A stretch of 60,779 bases of DNA from Clostridiales bacterium. Its GTDB lineage: Bacteria; Bacillota; Clostridia; Christensenellales; Borkfalkiaceae. The notes under the pieces were generated by a model, which was not told where the DNA came from, did not search any database, and saw only the letters and a list, made by a program, of their open reading frames with translations. The DNA is taken from NCBI GenBank assembly GCA_015055545.1, contig SVHY01000005.1, positions 1 through 60,779 of the forward strand, written 5' to 3'. The position numbers and the translations under genes are program-made. Positions 51,669-58,837 of the stretch are shown here, piece after piece (position 1 is the stretch's first letter; each line of letters opens with the position of its first letter).

Positions 51669-51719
51669 AATCAAAACTCCATACAAAAAAATTACACCCT
51701 TCGTCAGGCGCGTATATAG

Positions 51720-51748
51720 AGTTTACCACACTTTCAAAAGCTTGTCAA
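51720..51748 (-). promoter_or_regulatory. Promoter of rpmG-secE-nusG-rplKA
   Basis: TTGACA (51743-51748), a 17-base spacer and TAAACT (51720-51725). Confidence 0.75.
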
Positions 51749-51839
51749 TCTTTTTTCAAAGCTTTTTGATAAATTTTTTAATTTTTTTCGCAAATTTTTT
51801 CGCCGCCTTGCAAGTAGTCTGCAAGACGGCGCACGTTTA

Positions 51840-52244
51840 TTATTTTTTGAATACGACCGTAACCCCGTCGCCAATGAACGTAAGAGTTTCGCCGTCGCAT
51901 TGCGTTAAAATTTCCATTTCCTTGCCATAGGCGCTCAATTCCAAAATGCCTTGCTCTTCTTCTTCCCAAAGTCCTCCGCTAACGGCAAACAAATCGGCAA
52001 GCTCACCCGAAAACGACCAAGTCCCCTCGTCCTTTTCGTGTCTTGTTTCCGTAAGTTTTATAACCAAGGAATCTTCGTCTAAAATAAATCCCCCTACTTC
52101 AAACATATCGCCTACGCGATAAGTTTTTCCATCGTAAGCAATAGAATAAAACTCGTATTCCCCTTCGTAATCTTCCCCACACGCCGTAAAGCACGACAAC
52201 GCACAAACGCTTGCAAGCGCCAAAGCCAAACAACTCTTTTTCAT
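51840..52244 (-). CDS. Small lipocalin-like lipoprotein
   Basis: 134 residues, signal LASVCALSCFTAC with lipobox FTAC (Cys22). The mature part starts YEGEYEFYSIAYDGKTYRVG and carries GTWSFSGELADLFAVSGG and FIGDGVTVVFKK: a beta-barrel like small lipocalin-type (DUF4923/5004-like) lipoproteins, which is an inference from the strand pattern. Its promoter is TTGACA-18-TATAAT (52292-52321). A long hairpin follows the stop codon but without a U tract. Confidence 0.75.
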   Translation of the reverse strand: MKKSCLALALASVCALSCFTACGEDYEGEYEFYSIAYDGKTYRVGDMFEVGGFILDEDSLVIKLTETRHEKDEGTWSFSGELADLFAVSGGLWEEEEQGILELSAYGKEMEILTQCDGETLTFIGDGVTVVFKK

Positions 52245-52291
52245 CGTTCAATCCCCCTTTCTATATTATATAATAGGTTTTTCGTAATTGT

Positions 52292-52321
52292 ATTATACCA
52301 CGGCTTGTATGCTCCTGTCAA
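52292..52321 (-). promoter_or_regulatory. Promoter of the small lipoprotein
   Basis: TTGACA (52316-52321), an 18-base spacer and TATAAT (52292-52297). The -35 lies within the 27-bp direct repeat at 52313-52339. Confidence 0.8.
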
Positions 52322-52339
52322 CAATTTGGAAAAAATTTC
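52313..52339. repeat. 27-bp direct repeat, left copy (right copy 53231-53257)
   Basis: The sequence from TCCTGTCAACAATTTGG through AAAAAATTTC is identical at 52313-52339 and 53231-53257. The pair brackets the micro-gene and double-HTH regulator. Such bracketing is expected for a duplicated or integrated module. The right copy keeps a TTGACA but has no -10. Confidence 0.75.
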
Positions 52340-52363
52340 CCCGCGCGAATTTTCTCGCGCGGG
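52331..52363 (-). terminator. Terminator of the 52-aa gene
   Basis: CCCGCGCGA/TCGCGCGGG, a 9-bp stem with a 6-base loop, followed by U6 a few bases later on the minus strand. Confidence 0.7.
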
Positions 52364-52397
52364 TTTCTTCCTTTGTTCTTCTTTCGTTTTTCTTTTG

Positions 52398-52556
52398 TTA
52401 TTTGCGTTCCGTCATCGTCAATTCAAACGTTTGACCGTTCGCAAAACGCAATAATGTCTTGTCGTTTTCTCTACTTACTTGTGCTACGAAATAATCCTTT
52501 AACGCCATATGTACTTCCATTTCCAAGTCTTGCATAGATATTGCTTTTTTGTCCAT
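52398..52556 (-). CDS. 52-aa micro-protein divergent from a double-HTH regulator
   Basis: ATG 52556 after GGAGAT. The product starts MDKKAISMQDLEMEVHMALK and includes LLRFANGQTFELTMTERK; no membrane segment, charged and helix-beta. I do not recognise the family. A strong promoter (TTGATT-17-TATAAT) has a 14-bp operator arm inside its spacer, so its expression is clearly controlled by the regulator at 52699. The architecture matches the 33504/34018 pair. It could be a small effector of that regulator or a toxin-like product, which remains speculative. Confidence 0.7.
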   Translation of the reverse strand: MDKKAISMQDLEMEVHMALKDYFVAQVSRENDKTLLRFANGQTFELTMTERK

Positions 52557-52618
52557 AATCTTTATCTCCTTTTGTTTTTCTTTTGATTTTCTTTGCGCAT
52601 TAAAAATCTTATGTATAT

Positions 52619-52669
52619 ATTATAACATCAATTTTTCCCGAAATCAAGTTTTTTAGGGAAAAATTGATG
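52619..52669. promoter_or_regulatory. Control region of the double-HTH module
   Basis: Perfect 14-bp inverted arms CATCAATTTTTCCC (52626-52639) and GGGAAAAATTGATG (52656-52669), 16 bases apart. The left arm fills the spacer of TTGATT (52642-52647)/TATAAT (52619-52624) for the micro-gene. Two HTH domains per regulator monomer fit such long half-sites. Confidence 0.8.
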
Positions 52670-52698
52670 AGAATATATTGTAGAAAAAGGACTACTTT

Positions 52699-53142
52699 AT
52701 GGATAATTTGTCGATATTTGGCGAAAGGATAAATGAATACATTATTTTAGCGGGCGGCGACGTGGTAGCGCTTTCCAAAGAAATGGAAATTAGCGACACT
52801 ACACTTTACGCATTAAAACGCGGAGAAAATTTACCCACTGCAAGAGTTTTGTATAAACTTTTACAGCGGTTTCATTGTTCTGCCGATTATTTGTTAGGGC
52901 TTGTAGACGATTATGAAGAAAAGCAATACCCCAACCCCACCGAAAATTTTAGTAGTCGATTTGCGAACATTTTAAAAGAGTGCCAAGTTTCACAATACGC
53001 TTTAACAAAAGAGCATAATATTTCAGGGCACTTGCTCTATCAATGGTTGCACGGTCAATCTATACCCAGTGCAAGCAATCTTATAAAGCTTTCAAAAATT
53101 TTACAAGTAAGCGTAAACTATTTAATCGGTTTAGAAAACTAA
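52699..53142 (+). CDS. XRE-family regulator with two tandem HTH domains
   Basis: 147 residues. HTH 1 at about 10-65 (GDVVALSKEMEISDTTLYAL, then KRGENLPTARVLYKLL, CSADYLLGLVDD). HTH 2 at about 82-145 (VSQYALTKEHNISGHLLYQW, then LHGQSIPSASNLIKLSKILQ, VNYLIGLEN). Two full Cro/C1-like folds on one chain are uncommon. It faces the 52-aa gene. The two 14-bp operator arms lie in between, longer than those of the single-HTH regulators in this window. No sensor domain. It ends at a terminator just before a repeat segment. Confidence 0.88.
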   Translation: MDNLSIFGERINEYIILAGGDVVALSKEMEISDTTLYALKRGENLPTARVLYKLLQRFHCSADYLLGLVDDYEEKQYPNPTENFSSRFANILKECQVSQYALTKEHNISGHLLYQWLHGQSIPSASNLIKLSKILQVSVNYLIGLEN

Positions 53143-53148
53143 AAAATT

Positions 53149-53176
53149 ACGGAGTTGTCGAAATGGACAACTCCGT
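53149..53176 (+). terminator. Terminator of the double-HTH gene
   Basis: ACGGAGTTGTC/GACAACTCCGT, an 11-bp stem with a 6-base loop and a T-rich tail. Confidence 0.8.
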
Positions 53177-53180
53177 TCAC

Positions 53181-53207
53181 TTTTATAATCCGTATTCTTC
53201 GGCTAAT
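53181..53207. repeat. 27-bp direct repeat, left copy (right copy 54587-54613)
   Basis: TTTTATAATCCGTATTCTTC then GGCTAAT is identical to the 3' end of the aminotransferase gene at 54587-54613. On the minus strand it encodes LAEEYGL-stop in both copies. Together they bracket the AAA/DUF4143 gene, a pattern expected when an insertion duplicates a gene end. Confidence 0.8.
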
Positions 53208-53260
53208 GAGACTCCAAACGACTTTTGCGTTCCTGTCAACAATTTGGAAAAAATTTCTTT

Positions 53261-54454
53261 CTATTGCTTTAACAACCAATCTGCAATATCCGTAATCCGT
53301 ACGCCTTCATATTGATATTCGCCGTGGCGAGTTCTTGCAATTACCATTTTAGGATAGGCATCTTTAATTTGTAATAGAGGAGATATTTCTCTTTCAAAAG
53401 TTTTCTCATCACTTATATTATCGGACACTTGAATATATATTTTCTCGTTACGCTTAACGGCAACGAAATCTATCTCTTTTTTGTATAACACTCCAACGTA
53501 AACCTCATAGCCTCTACGCAAAAGTTCTATTGCTACGATATTTTCGAGAATTCTGCCATAATCCATATTTTTTGTGCCGAGCTTTGCGTAACGGAAGGTG
53601 TGGTCGCTCAAATAATACTTATCGTTACTTGATAGATATTTTTTCCCTTTTATATCGTATCTGCGAACTTTATAAAATGCGAAAGCGTTGCAAAGGTATT
53701 GCATATAGGAGCCTATCGTGTTATGATTGACTTTTTCCTTAACACCCATCAAAGTATTGGTAATACTTCTCGCAGAAGATAAATTCGATATGTTATCCAT
53801 TAAAAAGTCTACAACTCTATCCATAAGCTGCGTATTTCTGATTTTGTATTTTCTACGAATATCTCTAACAATGAGCGTGTCAAAAACCTCTGCAATATAG
53901 TCGTACTTCGTTTCTTGGTCTTTATAAAGGTAAGAACCAGCCATACCACCTTCAATCATATATCTATCGAAAGCATTGTATTTATTCTGCAATTCAAAAT
54001 ATTTCACATATTCGTTAAACGAAAAGGGATATACCTTAATTTCAAACGTTCTTCCAGTAAATAAAGTAGCCAAGTCAGAGCTTAGAAGAAAAGCGTTTGA
54101 GCCTGTTATATAGATATCAAATTTTTCCGTTGCGTGAAGTCCGTTAATCGCTTTTTCAAAATCATTGCACATTTGCACTTCGTCAATGAGAACAAAGTTT
54201 TCTTTGCCGTCTTGATAGTTTGAATGAACGTAATCATATAACGCTTTATATTCGTTAAAAGATTCGTATTCCGGCAAATTAAAATTGATGTGAATAATAT
54301 TGGCGTTTGTATTGCATTTTTGAATATGAGCCTTAAACGCTTCTAAAAGCTTTGATTTGCCACTACGGCGCACGCCTGTAATTACCTTAATATCAGGTGT
54401 TCCCATAACGTTTATTATTTTTTCTAAATACTGTTCGCGCTGAATAAGTTTCAT
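53261..54454 (-). CDS. AAA ATPase with DUF4143 domain
   Basis: 397 residues from ATG 54454, after GAGGTG; an earlier GTG lies inside that site. Walker A is GVRRSGKSKLLE, Walker B is FVLIDEVQMCNDFEKAINGL, and sensor-like ITGSNAFLLSSDLATLFTGR follows. The C-terminal DUF4143 carries a PD-(D/E)XK nuclease-like fold (KKEIDFVAVK, then YIQVSDN). These proteins are widespread and poorly understood; many are linked to toxin or defence-type accessory regions. Bracketed by 27-bp direct repeats, one matching the aminotransferase 3' end. Its promoter contains TATTTACCA/TGGTAAATA arms around the -35. Confidence 0.9.
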   Translation of the reverse strand: MKLIQREQYLEKIINVMGTPDIKVITGVRRSGKSKLLEAFKAHIQKCNTNANIIHINFNLPEYESFNEYKALYDYVHSNYQDGKENFVLIDEVQMCNDFEKAINGLHATEKFDIYITGSNAFLLSSDLATLFTGRTFEIKVYPFSFNEYVKYFELQNKYNAFDRYMIEGGMAGSYLYKDQETKYDYIAEVFDTLIVRDIRRKYKIRNTQLMDRVVDFLMDNISNLSSARSITNTLMGVKEKVNHNTIGSYMQYLCNAFAFYKVRRYDIKGKKYLSSNDKYYLSDHTFRYAKLGTKNMDYGRILENIVAIELLRRGYEVYVGVLYKKEIDFVAVKRNEKIYIQVSDNISDEKTFEREISPLLQIKDAYPKMVIARTRHGEYQYEGVRITDIADWLLKQ

Positions 54455-54474
54455 AATCATCACCTCTTGCTTAT

Positions 54475-54526
54475 ATTATAGCACATCTATTTACCAAAAT
54501 CAACATTTTTTCAAAAGTGGTAAATA
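54475..54526 (-). promoter_or_regulatory. Promoter/operator of the AAA-DUF4143 gene
   Basis: TTGATT (54498-54503), a 17-base spacer and TATAAT (54475-54480). Inverted arms TATTTACCA (54488-54496) and TGGTAAATA (54518-54526), one in the spacer and one upstream of the -35. Same layout as the double-HTH control region, with a different motif. Confidence 0.7.
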
Positions 54527-54545
54527 AAAATATTTTTATTTTTGC

Positions 54546-54586
54546 AAAAAAATCATCGGAGATTTTTCATCTTCGATGATTTTTCT
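54546..54586. terminator. Terminator of the aminotransferase gene
   Basis: AAAAATCATCG/CGATGATTTTT, an 11-bp stem with a 15-base loop, A7 and T5 flanks. It is the 3' end of the aminotransferase and abuts the direct repeat. Confidence 0.75.
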
Positions 54587-54613
54587 TTTTATAATCCGTA
54601 TTCTTCGGCTAAT
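54587..54613. repeat. 27-bp direct repeat, right copy
   Basis: Identical to 53181-53207; here it is the authentic end of the aminotransferase gene (LAEEYGL-stop). Confidence 0.8.
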
Positions 54614-55779
54614 TGTTTGAACAGCGGCAAAGCGCGTTCAATTTGTTCCGTTTGCACACAGTAGGCTATTCTCACCCAACCCGCACAGCCAAAGTCCGCG
54701 CCGTTGACAAACAACAGTTCGTACTTTTTCGCGCGTTCGCAAAAGGCTTTCGCGTCTTCTTCCGCCGCTTTCATAAACAGGTAGAACGCGCCGTCGGGAT
54801 AGACACAGGTAAAGCCGTAGCTCGTCAAAGCGTTATATAATAAATCGCGGTTGCGTTTATATACGCTCAAATCGGCGGTCATACCGTCGCAAGCCGCCGC
54901 CACGCGTTGGAAAAGCGCGGGCGCACACACGAATCCGAGTGCTCTTCCCGCGCCGCACACTGCGGCGTAAATCGCTTTTGCGTTTTCCGCTTTGGGGCAA
55001 ACCGCGATATAACCGATACGTTCACCAGGCAAAGACAAGGATTTGGAATAGGAATAGCAAACGAGCACGTTATCGTAATACGCCATCGGGCACGGCACTT
55101 TCGTCGTTTCGTCGTAAATCAGTTCGCGATACGGCTCGTCGGATATCAAGAACACGGGCTTGCCGTATTCGTTCGATTTCGCTTTGAGCATGTCGCAAAG
55201 CGTTTGCATGGTCTTTTCGTCGTACACAACCCCCGACGGGTTATTCGGCGAATTGATAAGCACCGCTTTCACTTTGGGATTGAGCGCCTTTTCAAGCGCG
55301 TTGAAATCGGGCAACAACGTCTTTTCGTCCGATTGCAAAACGGTGAGTTTCGCACCTGCGTTTTCCACGAACACGCGGTATTCGGGGAAGAACGGCGCAA
55401 AAACAATCACTTCGTCGCCGTCGTTGATAAGCGCGTGCAAGGACACGGTCAAGGACGCCGCCGCGCCACAGGTCATATATAAATCGTCGCCGCTCAACGC
55501 AACGCCGAAACGGCGGGTATAATTCGCCGCAATCGTATCGCGAACACCCTTATCGCCCTGCGCGGACGTATAGCCGTGCAAAACCACGGACGGCGTTTGG
55601 TTGACTTGACGAACGATTTCCTCGTTCACCGCGTCAGGAGCGGGTACGGACGGGTTGCCGATGGAAAAATCGAACACCTTATCCGCGCCTATTTCCGCGG
55701 ACCGCGTTTTGGCATATTCAAAAATTTCTCGAATGGTGGAGCGCTTACTACCCAGCGCGTACATTTTCTCGTTAAACAT
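54589..55779 (-). CDS. PLP-dependent class I/II aminotransferase
   Basis: 396 residues, fold type I. Cofactor contacts: DFSIGNPSVPAPD, SPNNPSGVVYDEKTMQ, ISDEPYRELIYD, and the Schiff-base Lys in CYSYSKSLSLPGERIGY. The C-terminal part (YPDGAFYLFMKA) matches aspartate or aromatic aminotransferases. Transfers amino groups between amino acids and 2-oxo acids; substrate uncertain. Monocistronic: a promoter overlapping the DegV terminator drives it. Its 3' end has been copied to 53181, which marks the insertion of the AAA gene. Confidence 0.92.
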   Translation of the reverse strand: MFNEKMYALGSKRSTIREIFEYAKTRSAEIGADKVFDFSIGNPSVPAPDAVNEEIVRQVNQTPSVVLHGYTSAQGDKGVRDTIAANYTRRFGVALSGDDLYMTCGAAASLTVSLHALINDGDEVIVFAPFFPEYRVFVENAGAKLTVLQSDEKTLLPDFNALEKALNPKVKAVLINSPNNPSGVVYDEKTMQTLCDMLKAKSNEYGKPVFLISDEPYRELIYDETTKVPCPMAYYDNVLVCYSYSKSLSLPGERIGYIAVCPKAENAKAIYAAVCGAGRALGFVCAPALFQRVAAACDGMTADLSVYKRNRDLLYNALTSYGFTCVYPDGAFYLFMKAAEEDAKAFCERAKKYELLFVNGADFGCAGWVRIAYCVQTEQIERALPLFKQLAEEYGL

Positions 55780-55806
55780 ATCGTTCTCCCTATACTTGAT
55801 ACGGAT

Positions 55807-55835
55807 ATTATATACCCTTTTTTGAAAAAAGTCAA
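55807..55835 (-). promoter_or_regulatory. Aminotransferase promoter
   Basis: TTGACT (55830-55835), a 17-base spacer and TATAAT (55807-55812). The -35 begins directly after the U tract of the DegV terminator. Confidence 0.75.
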
Positions 55836-55862
55836 AAAAAATCGGCTATTGCAGCCGATTTT
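55834..55862 (-). terminator. Terminator of the DegV gene
   Basis: AAAATCGGCT/AGCCGATTTT, a 10-bp stem with a 5-base loop, then U-rich; next promoter starts within it. Confidence 0.85.
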
Positions 55863-55870
55863 CGTTTTTT

Positions 55871-56764
55871 TTATTCCGCGCCGTCCGTTACCTTATTGCC
55901 GAAGAAGTAAACGGCAACCGTACCTGGGCCGACCGACGCCCCGATAATAGGCCCTATCCAACCCGTTTGGATATCCTTTTCCAACTCAGGCATACGCGCT
56001 ACGATTTCCTTTTTCAACGCCGCCGCACCATCTTCGCAGTCCGCGTGCACGACGTAAATTTTTTGATAGTCTACGTCACGGATATCCGCTTGCATACGTT
56101 CCGCCAAACGCGCGATAGACGTTTGTCTACCCTTTACCTTTTCCACCGCCAAGTTGCGACCTTTCGCGTCCGAAATAATAATGGGCTTAATATTCAACAA
56201 ACCGCCGAAGAACGCGCTTGCCGCACTTACTCTACCCGCTTGCTTTAAGTAATTGAGCTTTTCGGGCGTAGCCTCTTGGTGTGCTTCTAATTTATGTTCT
56301 TCTACCCACGCCGCCACTTCTTCAAGCGTTTTACCTGCCGCGCGCAATTCCGCCGCCGTCATACACAACATACCAAGCGCCATACACGAAGTCAAACTGT
56401 CGATACATACGATTTTTGCATCGGGATATTTTTGCAACAATTCGTCGCGTACCGCATAGCTCGCCGAAACCGACGCCGAGAGCGCGGACGAACAGGAAAT
56501 CGAAAGCACGTCAAAGCCGTCTTTGATTGCATTTTCAAACGCCGTTCTATAATCTTCCGCCGTTACTTGCGCCGTCGTAATACGCTTGCCGCCACGCATA
56601 ATCGCGTAATATTCCGTCGGGTCCTTTCCACCCCAGTCCAAATCGGCGATATGGTCTTCGCCGTCGTATAATAAGTGCATGGGTACGTACGAAATATCGT
56701 ATTTTTCGCGCATATCCTTAGTCAAATCACTACAAGAATCGGTTATAATTACAAATTTTTTCAT
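55871..56764 (-). CDS. DegV-family fatty acid-binding protein
   Basis: 297 residues from ATG 56764 (MKKFVIITDSCSDL); AGGAGAGG upstream, whereas the longer frame is spurious. Signatures VIITDSCSDLTKDMREKYDI, TTAQVTAEDYRTAFENAI and SISCSSALSASVSAS line the fatty-acid pocket. DegV/FakB proteins present fatty acids to the FakA kinase for phospholipid synthesis; FakA is not seen here. Monocistronic, own consensus promoter. Confidence 0.93.
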   Translation of the reverse strand: MKKFVIITDSCSDLTKDMREKYDISYVPMHLLYDGEDHIADLDWGGKDPTEYYAIMRGGKRITTAQVTAEDYRTAFENAIKDGFDVLSISCSSALSASVSASYAVRDELLQKYPDAKIVCIDSLTSCMALGMLCMTAAELRAAGKTLEEVAAWVEEHKLEAHQEATPEKLNYLKQAGRVSAASAFFGGLLNIKPIIISDAKGRNLAVEKVKGRQTSIARLAERMQADIRDVDYQKIYVVHADCEDGAAALKKEIVARMPELEKDIQTGWIGPIIGASVGPGTVAVYFFGNKVTDGAE

Positions 56765-56788
56765 CTTTTTTGCCTCTCCTTTTTTTAC

Positions 56789-56817
56789 ATTATACTCTAT
56801 ATTCTTGCAAATGTCAA
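56789..56817 (-). promoter_or_regulatory. Promoter of the DegV gene
   Basis: TTGACA (56812-56817), a 17-base spacer and TATAAT (56789-56794). Confidence 0.85.
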
Positions 56818-56856
56818 CGAAATTACCATACTTTGTCATATTTTTTTATGACGGGA

Positions 56857-57432
56857 CTATTCTCCGTCGTCCAAACAAAGATTAACGATTATCGTTTTCT
56901 TACCGTTTCTCTTTTTTTGGCAAGCATAATCAAACGCAAGTTTCGTACCGCTTTTGGGCTGGTATTCGCTTGCATTTCCTTTCAACCCTTTATTTTTCGG
57001 CGGTTGATAATACGGATTATAATAAAAAACGCAATACTCACTTGCATTGATCATCGCTTGATTTCTTTCCACGTACGCCTCTCTGCCCGCCGCATTGATA
57101 CGTTCGGATTGTTGCATACCGTCGTAATCTTTCAATCGCACGTCCTTTTTCAAAATCGCGCTCCAACTCTTTTGAAGCTTTGCTTTTTCTTCTTTTTTAA
57201 CGGCGTATTCGCTACGGCAAGCAAACATAATACGCTTAATAGCAGGATACTTGTTTTGCATTTTCGTCACGCGTTCGTGGCAAAGCGAATTAAATGCGCT
57301 GCGGCTACCGAATAGAAAGGTTTTTACGCCCTTTTCCACGATAAGCCGCTCCAATAATTCGTCTATCCGTTTGATTAAATCTTCCGTTATTTCTATTTTT
57401 CTATGCCCTATAAAACAACACTTCTTTTCCAT
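56857..57432 (-). CDS. SLOG-fold DUF1273-like protein
   Basis: 191 residues. Reads CCFIGHRKIEITEDLIKRID, then FGSRSAFNSLCHERVTKMQN, RIMFACRSEYAVKK and PKSGTKLAFDYACQKKRNGK, the SLOG (Rossmann-like, nucleotide-ligand-binding) pattern near the YpsA/DUF1273 group. The SGTKLAFDYA motif is the ligand pocket. Start ATG 57432, with GGGGG ahead. The structured ncRNA copy 2 ends a short way upstream in the same direction. Stop codon TAG. No partner effector is visible next to it. Confidence 0.85.
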   Translation of the reverse strand: MEKKCCFIGHRKIEITEDLIKRIDELLERLIVEKGVKTFLFGSRSAFNSLCHERVTKMQNKYPAIKRIMFACRSEYAVKKEEKAKLQKSWSAILKKDVRLKDYDGMQQSERINAAGREAYVERNQAMINASEYCVFYYNPYYQPPKNKGLKGNASEYQPKSGTKLAFDYACQKKRNGKKTIIVNLCLDDGE

Positions 57433-57454
57433 ATAACCCCCACTAAAATCACAA

Positions 57455-57494
57455 AACGCCGATGAGAAACCGTATATCGTTTCCCAGCGGCGTT
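57455..57494 (-). repeat. Conserved 40-nt hairpin, copy 2
   Basis: Arms AACGCC/GGCGTT with inner GGAAAC/GTTTCT, followed by TTTTGTGATTTT. It differs from copy 1 at two of 40 positions. Lies between ncRNA copy 2 and the SLOG gene. Confidence 0.75.
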
Positions 57495-57515
57495 CTTTTG
57501 CCTATTCCAATCCAT

Positions 57516-57725
57516 AAAAAAAATGCCGCTCCCCTTACAAGAAGCGACACCCATAGTATATACCTTCTCGTAAGTTGCTACACTCTATTTTCGTTCAACC
57601 ATCACACTTGAAATGGATGTTTTAAACGCGATTAGATATAATACTACCAGAGTATTATATCCATTTCAAGTATTATTCATTTTTGACGGTTGAAAAAACT
57701 CCTTGGCTTAAAAATAGAATGTAGC
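57516..57725 (-). ncRNA. Structured ncRNA, copy 2 (about 210 nt)
   Basis: Same plan as copy 1. P1 pairs 57725-57711 with 57577-57591 (15 bp, one wobble). AAGGAG (57699-57704) sits in the 5' bulge. P2 pairs 57684-57693 with 57595-57604 (10 bp). P3 pairs 57659-57671 with 57606-57618 (13 bp), overlapping a GATATAATAC/GTATTATATC hairpin with a UGGU loop. The terminator is a 9-bp stem (57524-57549) with U8. The arms share little sequence with copy 1 yet pair in both, which is covariation. It lies upstream of the SLOG gene but has its own terminator. Confidence 0.82.
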
Positions 57726-57731
57726 ATACTC

Positions 57732-57760
57732 ATTATACGACATTTTAAAAGGAAAGTCAA
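57732..57760 (-). promoter_or_regulatory. Promoter of ncRNA copy 2
   Basis: TTGACT (57755-57760), a 17-base spacer and TATAAT (57732-57737). The start would be G57725, the first base of P1. Confidence 0.85.
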
Positions 57761-57854
57761 TACTTTTCAAATCGTTCACAAGAAAAAAATCGACTCGCGA
57801 TTGTTCGGTCGCTTTCCACTCGTTAAAAATATTTAAACTTTTTTTCAAAAACGC

Positions 57855-57883
57855 TTGACAATATATACTATGCATTGTATAAT
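57855..57883 (+). promoter_or_regulatory. PadR operon promoter with operator in the spacer
   Basis: TTGACA (57855-57860), a 17-base spacer and TATAAT (57878-57883). ATACTATGCATTGTAT (57865-57880), a 14/16 palindrome, lies across spacer and -10; a likely PadR site. Confidence 0.8.
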
Positions 57884-57917
57884 ATTATGCGAAGAATGGT
57901 ATTAAGGAGTAAACGGT

Positions 57918-58226
57918 ATGGACGCGCAATTAAAAAAAGGATTGCTGGAAATATGCGTACTTACGGCGGTCAAGAACGAAGAGTCGTACGGGTATAAAAT
58001 TATTTCCGACCTTGCGCCGCACGTTGAAATTTCCGAATCGACGTTATACCCTATTTTGCGTAGGTTGGAAAGTAGCGGCGCAGTTACCGTGCGGACGGCG
58101 GAATATAACGGCAGGCTACGTAAGTATTTCCGTATCACCGCGATAGGCAAGCAAAAGATTCGGGATTTTATTGAAACGATGCAAGAATTTGAACGAATCA
58201 GTAATTTTATTATGCAAGGAGAATAA
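57918..58226 (+). CDS. PadR-family transcriptional regulator
   Basis: 102 residues. Winged helix (LKKGLLEICVLTAVKNEESY, YKIISDLAPHVEISESTLYP, ILRRLESSGAVTVRTAEYNG) and a C-terminal dimer helix. PadR members repress membrane-stress or transport genes. First gene of a tight operon; the promoter palindrome ATACTATGCATTGTAT is the likely target. Start ATG 57918 with AAGGAG. Confidence 0.93.
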   Translation: MDAQLKKGLLEICVLTAVKNEESYGYKIISDLAPHVEISESTLYPILRRLESSGAVTVRTAEYNGRLRKYFRITAIGKQKIRDFIETMQEFERISNFIMQGE

Positions 58227-58228
58227 GT

Positions 58229-58837
58229 ATGACGCAAAAAAAATGGGAACGGACTTTGAAACGTTTTTTGTCGCCACTTCCTAAAAGCGAACAAAAATCC
58301 ATCGTCGCGTATTACCGTGAAATGTATCAAGACAAATTAGATTTAGGTTTGAGCGAATCGGAAATTTTGGCGGAATTTGGTGATCCGCAAGTTTGCGCAG
58401 GGCGCATGATCGCCGAAAGCTCCATTGAGCAAAAAACGCCACCCACTACTACTGCTACCAATAACCCGTTCGCACAGGAATATAAGGCGAAACCGATAAA
58501 ATCCGCTTCCGTAGGCGGGACTTTGGGCATGGTGTTTTTCACGCTGCTTTTAGGCATACCCGTCGGCGCGGTTTGGGTGAGCGTAATTGCCGTTTTTGCG
58601 GCGGTAGGCGTGGCGAGCGTAGCCGTTGGCTTTGCAGGTTTGCTTTCCCCTCTGCTCACGCCCTTTTATTCTTCGCTTGGTTTTAGCGGCGTTTCGTTCG
58701 CGGCGAACCTTGGCTTATATCTTGCCAGCGCAGGCGCAGGGTTTATGCTTGCCGTTCTGTTCTATTACGCCACCAAACACACCGTTGTCGGCTTGATACA
58801 AACGGTCAAATTCGTATACGGGAGATATAGATTATGA
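58229..58837 (+). CDS. DUF1700 membrane protein
   Basis: 202 residues. N-terminal helical domain (WERTLKRFLSPLPKSEQKSI, VAYYREMYQDKLDLGLSE) and the LAEFGDPQVCAGRMIAES motif define DUF1700 (HAAS). Three or so C-terminal helices follow. It is co-encoded with PadR and DUF4097 and probably relays membrane signals to the PadR protein. Two bases from padR. Confidence 0.92.
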   Translation: MTQKKWERTLKRFLSPLPKSEQKSIVAYYREMYQDKLDLGLSESEILAEFGDPQVCAGRMIAESSIEQKTPPTTTATNNPFAQEYKAKPIKSASVGGTLGMVFFTLLLGIPVGAVWVSVIAVFAAVGVASVAVGFAGLLSPLLTPFYSSLGFSGVSFAANLGLYLASAGAGFMLAVLFYYATKHTVVGLIQTVKFVYGRYRL

